DNA from: JAJEEA01 sp965215895
GTDB lineage: Bacteria > Acidobacteriota > Vicinamibacteria > Vicinamibacterales > UBA8438
DNA length: 64,000 nt
Direction of reading: 5' to 3'
Assembly (NCBI GenBank): GCA_965215895.1
Contig: CBDCEY010000007.1
Coordinates: 496,001-560,000 of the forward strand
Shown here piece by piece: positions 26,763 to 36,278 of the stretch. Both the position numbers and the translations under genes were made by a program. Position 1 is the first letter of the stretch, and every line of letters starts with the position of its first letter. The notes below the pieces were generated by a model. That model was not told the DNA's origin and made no database searches. It worked only from the letters and a program-made list of their open reading frames with translations.

Positions 26763-28547
26763 ATGAGTGCGCCCCCGCCGGCGTCGGCCCAGCTCCGGTT
26801 GATCTGGGACCATCAGACCGTCGACGAAGGCCAAGCCGCCGCGTTGGCGGCGTCGATGGACCTCGACCCGGTCGTTGCCCGCCTGCTGGTTCTGCGCGGG
26901 ATCACCACCGCCGACGAGGCCCGACGCTTCCTCAATCCCCGGCTCGACCATCTCCACGATCCGTTTCGGCTCACAGATCTCCCGCGCGCCGTCGACCGTT
27001 TGCAGCGGGCCATCGAGGAGAAAGAGCGGATCGCGATTCACGGCGACTACGACGTCGACGGCGTGACGTCGACGGTCATCCTGCGGCGGTTGCTCGATCT
27101 GCTCGGCGCCAACGTCATCCATTTCATTCCCGAGCGTCTGCGGGACGGATACGGGCTCGAGCCGGCCTCGATCGAACGTCTGGCCATGCAGCAGGTCGCG
27201 GTCGTGGTCTCCGTGGATTGCGGCATCCGGAGCCAGGCCGCGGCGGCACGGGCCCGCGAGCTCGGGATCGACCTGATCGTCACCGACCATCACGAGCCGG
27301 ACGCGGTGCTGCCGCCGGCGCTCGCGGTCATCAACCCCAAACGGCCGGATTGCGATTACCCGGAGAAGAACCTCGCAGGGGTCGGCGTCGCCCTCAAGCT
27401 CGTGCAGGCGTTGTGCCTGCGCACCGACCGGTCGCACTGGCTGCCGGCCTTCGTCAAGCTGGCGGCGGTCGGCACCGTGGCGGATGTGGTACCGCTCCGG
27501 GGGGAGAACCGCGTCATCGCCAAGCTGGGGCTCGAAGGGCTGTCGGGGAAACGCCATGCCGTCGGACTGCAGGCCCTCCTCGATTCCACCGGACTGCTGG
27601 GAGAAACGCTGACCAGCTTTCACGTCGCGTTCCGGCTCGCCCCGCGCATCAACGCGGCCGGCCGGATGAGCACACCCGATCTCGCAACCCGGCTGTTGCT
27701 GCTGACCGGCGAGGACCGGGCGGCCGAGGCGAAGAGCCTGGCCGAGGAGCTCGAAACGGTGAACCTGCGCAGGCAGGAGGAAGAGGCGGAGATCCTGGCC
27801 GCGGCCCGCCGCAGGGTGGACTCGGATCCGGATGTCGGGGCCCATGCGATTCTCGTCGTCTGGGGAGCGGGATGGCACCGCGGGGTCATCGGGATCGTCG
27901 CCTCGAAGCTCGTCGATCTGTTTCACCGCCCGGCCATCGTGCTCGCGGTGGAGGGGGATCTGGCCTACGGCTCCGGTCGCAGCATCCCCGGATTCGATCT
28001 GCTCGGAGCCCTGGAGCACTGCGGCGAGCTGTTCACCCGGTTCGGCGGCCACCGCCACGCCGCCGGGATCACCATGGAATCCGACCGCCTCGCGGAGCTG
28101 CGACGGCGGATCACGGCGTTCGCCGACGACCGGCTCGGTCCGGAACAGTTGATGCCTCGGCTCCGGATCGACTGCCCTCTGCCGCTGGCCGCGATCACGC
28201 CGGAGATGATCGCGGGACTGCGGGCGATGGAGCCCTTCGGCGCCGGGAACCCCCGGCCCGTGTTCCACTCCGGCCCGCTTCAGCTTGCGGACAGTCCCCG
28301 GGTCTTGAAGTCCCGGCACCTCGCGATGCGGGTGCGGCAGGAGGGGCGGGTGTTCAGGGCCATTGCCTGGCGGATGGCGGATCGCGTGGATTTCGTGTCG
28401 CGCCACCGGGACGCTCTCGATCTGGCGTTCAACCTGACCGAGAACAACTATCGGGGCGAGCGCACGATCGAGCTGTCGGTGACCGACATCCGGCAGGGGG
28501 AAACGACGGTGCCGAAGGGCAACCGGGGGGATCCTGCGCCGGACTAG
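26763..28547 (+). CDS. recJ: Single-stranded-DNA exonuclease RecJ
   Basis: 5'-3' ssDNA exonuclease of recombinational and mismatch repair. The ATG at 26763 gives 594 residues. DHH motifs are present: GDYDVDGVTSTVIL (about residue 96), DCGIRS, VTDHHEPD (about 176). The DHHA1 part has the GRSIPGFDLLGALE block and FGGHRHAAGI with the GGH motif. The promoter is probably shared with dnaE. Confidence 0.95.
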   Translation: MSAPPPASAQLRLIWDHQTVDEGQAAALAASMDLDPVVARLLVLRGITTADEARRFLNPRLDHLHDPFRLTDLPRAVDRLQRAIEEKERIAIHGDYDVDGVTSTVILRRLLDLLGANVIHFIPERLRDGYGLEPASIERLAMQQVAVVVSVDCGIRSQAAAARARELGIDLIVTDHHEPDAVLPPALAVINPKRPDCDYPEKNLAGVGVALKLVQALCLRTDRSHWLPAFVKLAAVGTVADVVPLRGENRVIAKLGLEGLSGKRHAVGLQALLDSTGLLGETLTSFHVAFRLAPRINAAGRMSTPDLATRLLLLTGEDRAAEAKSLAEELETVNLRRQEEEAEILAAARRRVDSDPDVGAHAILVVWGAGWHRGVIGIVASKLVDLFHRPAIVLAVEGDLAYGSGRSIPGFDLLGALEHCGELFTRFGGHRHAAGITMESDRLAELRRRITAFADDRLGPEQLMPRLRIDCPLPLAAITPEMIAGLRAMEPFGAGNPRPVFHSGPLQLADSPRVLKSRHLAMRVRQEGRVFRAIAWRMADRVDFVSRHRDALDLAFNLTENNYRGERTIELSVTDIRQGETTVPKGNRGDPAPD

Positions 28548-28554
28548 CGCGACC

Positions 28555-28682
28555 GCGCGACCTTGCGGTCGCGTTGGGAGTTTCGCTGACGCGGAACTCC
28601 TACGGCGCAAGCTCCTGGCGCGACCTTGCGGTCGCGTTGGGAGTTTCGCTAGACGCGAAACTCCTACGGCGCAAGCTCCTGG
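28555..28682. repeat. Two tandem family A repeats
   Basis: Two direct copies, 28555-28617 and 28618-28682, of GCGCGACCTTGCGGTCGCG followed by TTGGGAGTTTCGCT, GCGAAACTCC and TACGGCGCAAGCTCC. Each copy forms two hairpins. It lies after recJ and before the convergent small membrane protein gene. Confidence 0.8.
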
Positions 28683-28737
28683 CAATCGTCGCCAGGGCGG
28701 CTCCGCTCCCCCCACCAATCGAGGAATCCGCGCCGTG

Positions 28738-28989
28738 CTACGGCGCCGACTCCGGCGGCAGGTGCAGGCCGAGGCTGGTTTGGCTGGCGCTGTCGCCGTT
28801 CAGGGAGTTCGCGGGCCGGAGCCGCCGCAGTGCGACGAGACTGCCGGCGAAGAGCAGGGCCAGCACCAACGCGACGAGGACGATCACGCCGGTGAAGCTC
28901 AAGGCCCCCACGAGGACATCGGCCACCGTGATTTCTTCCGTCGCGGGCGCCGTCAACTCGACGATGAGCGGCGTGACCGGCTGCTGCAC
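28738..28989 (-). CDS. Small single-pass membrane protein, unknown function
   Basis: 83 residues with one long hydrophobic helix (about residues 30-55, GALSFTGVIVLVALVLALLFAGSLVAL) and a basic RR after it, so the C-terminal tail is probably cytoplasmic. No family is recognised. It is divergent from the lptC/A-type gene with a 129-bp gap; the 3' end resembles family C repeat sequence. Confidence 0.65.
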   Translation of the reverse strand: MQQPVTPLIVELTAPATEEITVADVLVGALSFTGVIVLVALVLALLFAGSLVALRRLRPANSLNGDSASQTSLGLHLPPESAP

Positions 28990-29118
28990 GGGTCCATACT
29001 ACTACACGCTGGCCGCTCCCTTCGCCGCTGTCGGGGCCGCGCGTTGGGGCGTCCCGCGCGGCGGGAAGGTCACTGGTTGCTCGATCGTTTGCCGGCGCCG
29101 CGCAAGCTCGATAGAGTG

Positions 29119-31440
29119 ATGATCGTGGACCACGAGCCCGCCCCGATGGAACGGGATGGACCCGCGGGGGCGGCCGCTCCGCGCCCCGTCCCGGAACCGG
29201 CTTCGGGACCGGCGACGGAGCCGTCGCCGTCCCCCCGGCGCATTCGCCGCCGGCGCGTCCGATGGCAGCGGGTGGCGCAGGTGGCGATAGTCGCCGGACT
29301 GGCCCTCTTCGCGTTGTTCCTCGTCACCGGCATGCGGGAACGAAGAGACTCGATGCCGGCGCGCAGCGTCGATCGGGCGGACCCGGAGGCGGTCATCGAG
29401 AGCGCCGGCGCCGAGTTCGTCCGGAGTGACGGCGGCGCGGAGAGCTTTCTGCTCGACGCCCCGCGGCAGTCGACCTACTCGGACGGGTCGACCCGCTTCT
29501 TCGGTGGCGTCACGGTGACGGTGCCCCAACGCATGGACCGGGACAGCTTCACGATGACCGGGTCGGACGTGTTCGTCGATGGCGATCGGAGCGAGTTCAC
29601 GGTGCAGGGAGGCGTGCGGATGACCGCCGCCGACGGCCTGCGCGCGCACACCGGCACCGCCAGCTATGACGAGGCGCGGAATGTCGTGACGATGCACGAT
29701 CCGGCGGGGCCGACCACCCTGGCTCGCGCCGGGCTGGAGGCGGTCGGGGACGATGTCGTCCAGGACCGCAACCGGCAGATCATCACCCTCGAGGATGGCG
29801 CCCGGGTACGATTGGTGGCCGACACCGACCGGGCGACGGTCGATATCGAGGCAGCCCGCGCGACCCTCGCCGACGCGGACCGCTACATGCATTTCGAGGG
29901 GGGGACGACCGTGCGCACCGGCGGGATGACGGTCTTCTCGGATACCGCTACGGCGCGCTTCGGGGAAGGGGAAACCGCGCTCGAATCGATCGAGCTGCGC
30001 GGGGATGTCCAGATTCTCTCCACCGCCGCGACCGACGGGGGACTGCGCGAGTCGCGGGCCGAGGAGGCCACCCTGCAGTTCGAACCGGCGACGCGACAGC
30101 TCCGGCAGGTCACCCTGGCCGGGCAATCGGCCATCGATCTGGCGGGGGCGGACGGCGAGGACGGCTCGCGGATCGAGAGTGCCGCGATGGAGGTCTTGAT
30201 GGCGCCGGACCGGACGGAGGTGATCGGATTGGCCGCCGACGGGGGCGTGCAGCTCCGGCTTCCGGTCACTCCCGGAGACCCCCGCCAGGAGATTCACGCC
30301 CGTGAACTGACCGCCACCGGGACCCCCGAGACCGGATTGACCGGCATCAGCCTGGAGGGCCGGGTCGAGTATCACGAGCGCACCGAGGCCTCGGCCGACG
30401 GCGTCGCCGTCAGCCGCACGGTGCGCGCGGACCGGCTCGAAGCGGGTGTGGGCCGAGGACTAATCGGTCTGCTCGACGTGCAGTTCGACGGCGGGGTCCG
30501 GTTCGAGGACGAGACCCGCGAGGCCGAGGCGGCCAGCGCGACCTACGACCTGCTGGGAGGGACGATCACCCTCGTGTCGAGCGGCGATACCGGCCGGATG
30601 GCGACCCTCGTCGACGGCAACCGGACCATGGAGGCAGCAACCCTCGAGGTCGCCCTGGACGGATCGAGGGTGTCGGGATCGGGCGGAGTGCAGACCGTGC
30701 TCAGCCCGGCCGGGGATGGTCCGGGCGAGGCGGACGCCGACAAGGTGCCTTCCCTCCTGGACGGGACGCAGAGAATCAACATCCTGGCCGATTCGGTGGA
30801 CTACGACAACGACGCGCGCCTGGTCAGCTACAGCGGACAGGCCCGGATGTGGCAGGGCAGCACGAGCTTCGAGGGCGAGACCGTCGCCATCGACTACGCC
30901 ACTGGCGGCCTGTCCGTCGACGGGTCGGTGCGGACGACCATTCAGCTCGTTCGCATCGACGAAGGCACGGGAAGCGACGTCGTTTCGCGAACCGACGCCA
31001 CCGCCGGGACCTTCGCCTACGACGACGCGGCCCGGCACGCCGTCTACGAGGAGTCGGCGGGCCTCCGCTCTGACCAGGGCGACCTGGACGCCGGCAAGTT
31101 CGAGTTCTTTCTGCAGGCCGATGGCCGAACGCTGGACCGGCTGGTCGCGGACGGCGCCGTGCAACTGCGTCTGGACGGCCGATGGGCGACCGGCGACACT
31201 CTCGTGTACCATGAAGTTGGAGGAAGGTACGACATGGAGGGTGCGCCGGTCGAGATCGTTGAGGAGGTCGAGCCGGACGACCCGGCCGAGTCGCCCGCCG
31301 ACGAGCCTTCCGAACCGATGTGCCGCAGCACGAGGGGGCGCGTGCTGACGTTCTATCGAGGGTCCGACATCGTGACGGTCGATGGACGCGAGCAATCCAG
31401 GACCGAGACCAGCAACGGCCCCTGCCAGCCGCAGTTCTGA
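29119..31440 (+). CDS. LPS-export periplasmic protein, LptC plus LptA/OstA-like repeats
   Basis: 773 residues from the ATG at 29119. A basic proline-rich N-terminus precedes one membrane helix (about residues 60-77, VAIVAGLALFALFLVTGM), then LptC-like sequence, then long stretches of the OstA beta-jellyroll pattern (AEEATLQFEPATRQLRQVTL; ADSVDYDNDARLVSYSGQAR). E. coli LptC is about 190 residues and LptA about 185, so this looks like an LptC-LptA fusion forming much of the LPS bridge; that is inference. lptB follows 66 bp on, which supports the role. Confidence 0.82.
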   Translation: MIVDHEPAPMERDGPAGAAAPRPVPEPASGPATEPSPSPRRIRRRRVRWQRVAQVAIVAGLALFALFLVTGMRERRDSMPARSVDRADPEAVIESAGAEFVRSDGGAESFLLDAPRQSTYSDGSTRFFGGVTVTVPQRMDRDSFTMTGSDVFVDGDRSEFTVQGGVRMTAADGLRAHTGTASYDEARNVVTMHDPAGPTTLARAGLEAVGDDVVQDRNRQIITLEDGARVRLVADTDRATVDIEAARATLADADRYMHFEGGTTVRTGGMTVFSDTATARFGEGETALESIELRGDVQILSTAATDGGLRESRAEEATLQFEPATRQLRQVTLAGQSAIDLAGADGEDGSRIESAAMEVLMAPDRTEVIGLAADGGVQLRLPVTPGDPRQEIHARELTATGTPETGLTGISLEGRVEYHERTEASADGVAVSRTVRADRLEAGVGRGLIGLLDVQFDGGVRFEDETREAEAASATYDLLGGTITLVSSGDTGRMATLVDGNRTMEAATLEVALDGSRVSGSGGVQTVLSPAGDGPGEADADKVPSLLDGTQRINILADSVDYDNDARLVSYSGQARMWQGSTSFEGETVAIDYATGGLSVDGSVRTTIQLVRIDEGTGSDVVSRTDATAGTFAYDDAARHAVYEESAGLRSDQGDLDAGKFEFFLQADGRTLDRLVADGAVQLRLDGRWATGDTLVYHEVGGRYDMEGAPVEIVEEVEPDDPAESPADEPSEPMCRSTRGRVLTFYRGSDIVTVDGREQSRTETSNGPCQPQF

Positions 31441-31506
31441 TGCGGCGACCGGCCGGCCCGTCCACCACCCATTCGGCACGGCGCGAGCGCCCGTGACCCA
31501 CCTCGC

Positions 31507-32232
31507 ATGGCTACGTTGCGTACGGAGAACCTGACGAAGTCCTACGGCGGCCGCACGGTCGTCCGGGACGTCAGCCTGACGGTGACGTCCGGTGAAGTGG
31601 TGGGCCTGCTGGGGCCGAACGGCGCCGGCAAGACCACGACGTTCTACCTCGTGGTGGGGCTCACCGCACCGGACCGGGGCCGGGTGATCCTGAACGACGA
31701 GGACGTCACCCACGACCCGATGTACCTGCGGGCCCGCAAGGGCATCGGATATCTGCCGCAGGAACCGTCGATCTTCCGGGGACTGACCGTCGAGCAGAAC
31801 ATTCTGGCGATTCTGGAGACGGTCGGGATGCCCCGCCGGGCCCGGCACGCGCGGATGCGGGAGCTGTTGAACGAGCTCGATCTCACCCCGCTCGCCAAGT
31901 CTCCGGCCCATACGCTGTCCGGCGGCGAGCGACGCCGCGCCGAGATCACCCGGGCGCTGGTCATCTCTCCGTCGTTCATCCTGCTCGACGAGCCGTTCGC
32001 GGGCATCGACCCGATCGCCGTCACCGACATCCAGGAGATCATCTTTCACCTGAAAGCGCGCGGAATCGGCGTGCTCATCACCGACCACAACGTTCGCGAA
32101 ACCCTGCGTATCACGGATCGCGCCTACATCGTGCACGACGGAGCGGTGTTTCGCAGCGGGTCTCCGGTGGAGCTCGCGCACGACGAGGACGTCAAGCGCA
32201 TCTACCTCGGAACGGACTTTCGCCTGGATTGA
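31507..32232 (+). CDS. lptB: LPS export ABC transporter ATP-binding protein LptB
   Basis: 241-residue ATPase energising LPS extraction by LptFG. Walker A is GPNGAGKTT (about residue 38), the signature is LSGGERRRAEITRAL (about 138), Walker B is FILLDEPFAGIDP and the switch His is in TDHNVRETL. The position directly after lptC/A and before rpoN is the common arrangement. No lptF/lptG lies in the window. Confidence 0.95.
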   Translation: MATLRTENLTKSYGGRTVVRDVSLTVTSGEVVGLLGPNGAGKTTTFYLVVGLTAPDRGRVILNDEDVTHDPMYLRARKGIGYLPQEPSIFRGLTVEQNILAILETVGMPRRARHARMRELLNELDLTPLAKSPAHTLSGGERRRAEITRALVISPSFILLDEPFAGIDPIAVTDIQEIIFHLKARGIGVLITDHNVRETLRITDRAYIVHDGAVFRSGSPVELAHDEDVKRIYLGTDFRLD

Positions 32233-32310
32233 CGGAGAGGGTCACCGTCCGCCACCCGCCGGTTCCCCGATGTTGCGAATGGCGCGCGTGGGACACTAGA
32301 ATCGAAACAG

Positions 32311-32367
32311 CGCGACCTTGCGGTCGCGTTGGAAGTTTCGCTGGCGCGAACTTCTGCGCCGCAGGCT
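32311..32367. repeat. Dispersed repeat, family A copy
   Basis: CGCGACCTTGCGGTCGCGTT then GGAAGTTTCGCTGGCGCGAA CTTC and TGCGCCGCAGGCT. It has the same hairpin layout as 28555-28682, slightly diverged, in the lptB-rpoN gap. Confidence 0.75.
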
Positions 32368-32415
32368 ACCGGCTCTTGATACGGCGCGAGCGAGCGAACC
32401 GAGAACCCCCGGCTC

Positions 32416-33846
32416 ATGGCACTGCAGCAACGACTCCAGACCCGCCTGTCCCAGAAGCTCATCCTGACGCCATCGCTGCAACAGGCGATCAAGCTGTTGC
32501 CGATGACGACGCTCGAGCTCGTCGACCTGCTGACGCAGGAGGTGGTCGAGAACCCGATGCTGGAGGAAGTGCCTGCCGAGGACCTGGAACCGCCCGACGC
32601 GGCGAACCAGTCGGAGAAGGCGGAGGCGACGGCCGACAAGGACGCGCAGGATACCTGGGACGACTCCGACTACGAGTACTTCTTCGGCGATTACCTCAAC
32701 GACGGGTATCGTCCGCATACGCCGCGCGAGATCCCGGAGCTGCCCCCGATCGAGAATACCCTCTCGACGCCGGGCGCCCTCGCCGACCACCTGATGTGGC
32801 AGCTCTCCCTCCAGCCCGGAATCGCCGATTCGCTGGTGCGGGACATCGGTTCGGCGATCATCGGCAATCTGAACGATGACGGCTATCTCGTGGCGTCGGT
32901 CGAAGAGATCGCCACGATGGGCGCATGGGACACCGGAGACGTCGAGCGTGTCCTGAAGGTGGTGCAGGCCTTCGATCCGGTGGGGGTCGCGGCGCGGGAC
33001 CTGCAGGAATGCCTGTTGCTCCAGATCGCGCATCTCGGGCTGAACGACACCGCGAGCGAGACGATCGTCCGCGAGCACCTCAACCTGCTGCAGAATCAGC
33101 AGGGTCAGGAGATCGCCCGCCGGCTGGGGTTGTCGATCGAGGAGGTGAAGCACCATGTCGGCGTCATCAAGCAGCTGGATCCGAGACCGGGAAGCCGCTA
33201 CAACCCGGCCTCTTCCCAGCACGTCATCCCCGACGTCTACATCGTGAAGGTCGAAGACCGGTATGTCGCCATGCTGAACGATGACGGCATGCCCCAACTG
33301 CGAATCAGCCCGGTCTACCGGCGTTTGCTCGACAAGAAGAACGACAACCGCGAGACTCGCGCCTACGTCAAGGAGAAGTTTCGGTCCGCCTTGTGGCTCA
33401 TCAAGTCGGTCGATCAGCGACAGAAGACGATCCACAAGGTGGCCACCAGCATCATTTCGTTCCAGAACGAGTTCCTCGACCGCGGCATCGAGTTTCTCCG
33501 GCCGCTGGTGCTGCGGGATGTCGCCAACGACATCGGCATGCACGAATCCACCGTGAGCCGGGTGGTGAACAACAAGTACATGCACACCCCGCAGGGGGTG
33601 CTGGAGATGAAGTACTTCTTCCACAGCGGCATCAGCAGCGCCTACGGCGAGAGCGTATCCTCCGTCGCCATCAAGCAGCGCATTCGCCGGATCGTCGAGG
33701 AGGAGGATTCCCGGAAACCCCTGAGCGATTCGCGCATCGTCCGCCTCCTGCAGGATGAAGGACTGATTCTGGCCCGGCGCACGATCGCGAAGTACCGCGA
33801 GGAAATGAGGATCCCCACCTCGAGTCAACGCCGGGTCTTGTTCTGA
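32416..33846 (+). CDS. rpoN: RNA polymerase sigma-54 factor
   Basis: 476 residues. Region I is Gln/Leu-rich (LSQKLILTPSLQQAIKLLPM), an acidic Region II follows, then the core-binding and HTH parts (LRDVANDIGMHESTVSRVVNNKYMHTPQG). The RpoN box reads ARRTIAKYRE near the C-terminus. It needs enhancer-binding activators, none of which is in the window. The lptB-rpoN-hpf order is widely conserved. Confidence 0.96.
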   Translation: MALQQRLQTRLSQKLILTPSLQQAIKLLPMTTLELVDLLTQEVVENPMLEEVPAEDLEPPDAANQSEKAEATADKDAQDTWDDSDYEYFFGDYLNDGYRPHTPREIPELPPIENTLSTPGALADHLMWQLSLQPGIADSLVRDIGSAIIGNLNDDGYLVASVEEIATMGAWDTGDVERVLKVVQAFDPVGVAARDLQECLLLQIAHLGLNDTASETIVREHLNLLQNQQGQEIARRLGLSIEEVKHHVGVIKQLDPRPGSRYNPASSQHVIPDVYIVKVEDRYVAMLNDDGMPQLRISPVYRRLLDKKNDNRETRAYVKEKFRSALWLIKSVDQRQKTIHKVATSIISFQNEFLDRGIEFLRPLVLRDVANDIGMHESTVSRVVNNKYMHTPQGVLEMKYFFHSGISSAYGESVSSVAIKQRIRRIVEEEDSRKPLSDSRIVRLLQDEGLILARRTIAKYREEMRIPTSSQRRVLF

Positions 33847-33955
33847 CCCGCGTCTGCTGCGATCTCGATGCCGGTCGGCTCGCCGCCCGGGTTTCGTCGC
33901 GGGGGGCGGCACGGAGTGGTTCCCAGAAGGATTCGTTTACAGGACACTGACGCAA

Positions 33956-34321
33956 ATGCAATACACGTTGACGGCCCGGAACGTCTCGGTGAACGACGAG
34001 CTGCGCGATCTGATTGACAAGCGACTGCAACCTCTCGAGCGGGTACTGGGCGATGCCCTGGTCTCGGCCGAGTTCGTCCTGTCGACGGCGCGCCATCTGT
34101 GCGTATCCGAGCTCATCGTCCATGCCCGAGGCGACCATCGGCTTCACGCCTTGGTGGAAGAAACGAATTGGCCGGCGGCGGTCGGTACCGCGGTGGACAA
34201 GGTCAGTCATCAGGCCCACACGTTGAAGGGGAAGTGGCAGGATCGCCGGCGTCATGCCGTGCCGGTGTCGGAGTCGGTCGAACCCGAGGCCGAGGCGGAC
34301 GACACCACCAGGATCACGTGA
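33956..34321 (+). CDS. hpf: Ribosome hibernation-promoting factor (short HPF/RaiA type)
   Basis: 121 residues: MQYTLTARNVSVNDELRDLIDKRLQPLERVLGD is the family's beta-alpha start, and the KVSHQAHTLKGKWQDRRRH basic tail fits ribosome binding. It lacks the long C-terminal dimerisation domain. It lies directly after rpoN, as in many Gram-negatives. Confidence 0.93.
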   Translation: MQYTLTARNVSVNDELRDLIDKRLQPLERVLGDALVSAEFVLSTARHLCVSELIVHARGDHRLHALVEETNWPAAVGTAVDKVSHQAHTLKGKWQDRRRHAVPVSESVEPEAEADDTTRIT

Positions 34322-34406
34322 GCCGCCCGCGGTGAGCGGTCGCGCGTCGAGCGGCGGGTGAACCCCGCCACGGCCGGTAGATCGATCGGGACGGCGGGGG
34401 GGCGGA

Positions 34407-35423
34407 ATGACCGCCAGCCAGCGGGAGGCGGCGCGCGGGACGCCCGCGGCCCGGTTCATCGTGGTGACCGGGCTCTCGGGAGCCGGGAAGTCCGCGGCTA
34501 TCCGAGCCCTGGAAGACCTCGGCTATCTGTGCGTCGACAATCTGCCGACGGTGTTGATCCCGACGCTGGCCGACCTCGACCCCGGTGATGGTGTGCGCCA
34601 TGACGCCATTGCGGTCGTCGTGGACGCCCGCGATCGGTTGTTCCTCGACCAGTTCTCGGGCGTATTCACGGCGCTGCGCGCCCGGGAGCATCTGCAGACC
34701 TGGCTCATCTTCCTCGAGGCCTCCGACGCCGCCCTGCTGCGGCGCTTCAGCGAGACCCGCCGGCCGCATCCGCTCGCCCCGGCGGGATCGGTGATCGAGG
34801 GCATCCTGACCGAACGGGCCCGGCTCCGGCAGATAAAGAAGCTGTCGGACCTGGTGCTCGACACCTCCGACCTCACGGTGCATGAGTTGCGGCGCGCCTT
34901 CGGCGAGCTCGTGGAGGGCAAGGACGGCCGGGCGCGATTGACGTTGACCCTGCTGAGCTTCGGCTACAAGTACGGGGTCCCGCCGGAGTCGGACCTGCTC
35001 TTCGACGTTCGATTCCTTCCCAACCCGCATTTCGTTCCCGAGCTGAAGGCGCTGACCGGCAGGGACCCGGGCGTTCGCGACTACGTGTGCGCGGGCGAGG
35101 CGGTCGAGCCGTTTCTGACAAAGACCGCCGATCTGCTGAGGTTCCTGATTCCTCAGTACCACCAGGAGGGCAAGAGCTATCTGACCATCGGGATCGGATG
35201 CACCGGCGGGCGTCACCGGTCTGTCGCCATCGTCGAGCAGTTGAGGACGAGGCTGTCGGGGGTCGCCGGGGTTCGATGGCGGATTCGGCACCGCGACGTG
35301 GCCGTCAAGACGGGCGACGACGAGCAGCCCGCGGGTCAGGCTGCGCGTCGCAACGAGACCCGCATTCGGAGACAGCGCGGCCCTTTGCCACGGGTCGGCA
35401 GGGCGCCGGGGGACGTCGAATGA
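34407..35423 (+). CDS. rapZ: RNase adapter / nucleotide-binding protein RapZ
   Basis: P-loop protein (formerly YvcJ/YhbJ); in E. coli it guides RNase E to the GlmZ sRNA and so tunes glmS. Walker A GLSGAGKSAAIRALEDLGY (about residue 22), DNLP, and C-terminal IGCTGGRHRSVAIVEQL are diagnostic. At 338 residues it is about 45 longer than usual owing to a basic C-terminal tail (NETRIRRQRGPLPR). It ends in an ATGA overlap with the next gene. Confidence 0.93.
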   Translation: MTASQREAARGTPAARFIVVTGLSGAGKSAAIRALEDLGYLCVDNLPTVLIPTLADLDPGDGVRHDAIAVVVDARDRLFLDQFSGVFTALRAREHLQTWLIFLEASDAALLRRFSETRRPHPLAPAGSVIEGILTERARLRQIKKLSDLVLDTSDLTVHELRRAFGELVEGKDGRARLTLTLLSFGYKYGVPPESDLLFDVRFLPNPHFVPELKALTGRDPGVRDYVCAGEAVEPFLTKTADLLRFLIPQYHQEGKSYLTIGIGCTGGRHRSVAIVEQLRTRLSGVAGVRWRIRHRDVAVKTGDDEQPAGQAARRNETRIRRQRGPLPRVGRAPGDVE

Positions 35424-35779
35424 GAGTGGACAAGCCGTGGGGGTACGAGCTGCGCTGGGCGAAGACCGAGCGCTACGTCGGAAAGATCATCCACGTGGAC
35501 GCCGGGCAGGCGCTCAGCCTCCAGTATCACCGCGTCAAGGATGAGACGCTCCTGGTCTGGAGCGGACGCATCCGGTTCGAGACGGGGCGGGGCGACACCC
35601 GAGCCACGCGGGAGATGGGACCGGGTGACAGCGTTCACATCGCGCCGGGCACGGTGCATCGCATGACCGCCCTCGAGACCGCCGACATCTTCGAGGTGTC
35701 GACACCGGAACTCGAGGACGTGGTTCGACTCGAGGACCGATACGGCCGTGCCGCGGAGAATGGCGGGAAGCCCGCGTAA
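35420..35779 (+). CDS. Small cupin, phosphomannose isomerase type II-like
   Basis: 119 residues from the ATG that overlaps the rapZ stop (ATGA). KPWGYELRWAKTERYVGKII, SLQYHRVKDETLLVWSGRI and GDSVHIAPGTVHRM follow the cupin pattern of the C-terminal domain of GDP-mannose pyrophosphorylase/isomerases, including the HxH-like and His ligands. Sugar isomerase activity is inference; it may be only a sugar-binding cupin. Translational coupling to rapZ is likely. Confidence 0.8.
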   Translation: MRVDKPWGYELRWAKTERYVGKIIHVDAGQALSLQYHRVKDETLLVWSGRIRFETGRGDTRATREMGPGDSVHIAPGTVHRMTALETADIFEVSTPELEDVVRLEDRYGRAAENGGKPA

Positions 35780-35829
35780 CCGCCGAGATACGCTCGCGCG
35801 CGGGCACGCAACGCACTGCCGCCGGCCGC

Positions 35830-36273
35830 TCAGAACGGGATGTCGTCCTCGGTCAGCTCCGGCGGAGCGGACTCGCCCTCCCCGGTCGCCGCATCGCGCC
35901 GTCCGGGACTGCCGTCCGAGCCGCCCCGACCGTCCGAGCCGCCCCGGCCGCCCAGCAGCGTGATGCGGTCTGCCCGAATCTCGGTGGTGTACCGCTTGTT
36001 GCCGTCGCGGTCGTTCCACTCGCGGGTCTGCAGCCGCCCCTCGACACAGATCTGCTTGCCCTTGGTCAGGTAGGGCTGCAACGACTCGGCCTGCCGGTCC
36101 CAGACCACCACCCGGTGCCATTCGGTGCGCTCCTGCCGCTGGCCCGACTTGTCGGTCCACATGTCCGTCGTGGCCAGGCTGAAGTTGCTCACGGCAGTGC
36201 CGCTGGTCGTATGCCGCTGCTCGGCATCCCGGCCGAGGTTCCCGATGAGAAAAACCTTGTTGAGACTTCCCAT
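35830..36273 (-). CDS. ssb: Single-stranded DNA-binding protein
   Basis: 147 residues: the OB-fold starts MGSLNKVFLIGNLGRDAEQR, continues FSLATTD and EWHRVVVWDRQAE, and a Gly/Ser linker leads to the acidic tip DDIPF that docks repair partners. It lies 5 bp downstream of cpoB on the same strand and is convergent with the cupin gene. Confidence 0.96.
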   Translation of the reverse strand: MGSLNKVFLIGNLGRDAEQRHTTSGTAVSNFSLATTDMWTDKSGQRQERTEWHRVVVWDRQAESLQPYLTKGKQICVEGRLQTREWNDRDGNKRYTTEIRADRITLLGGRGGSDGRGGSDGSPGRRDAATGEGESAPPELTEDDIPF

Positions 36274-36278
36274 AGCTG

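Noticed and set aside
23078..26764. Minus-strand frame of 1228 codons opposite dnaE
   Set aside because: Fully antisense to dnaE, with His/Val/Asp/Arg-rich composition typical of shadow frames.
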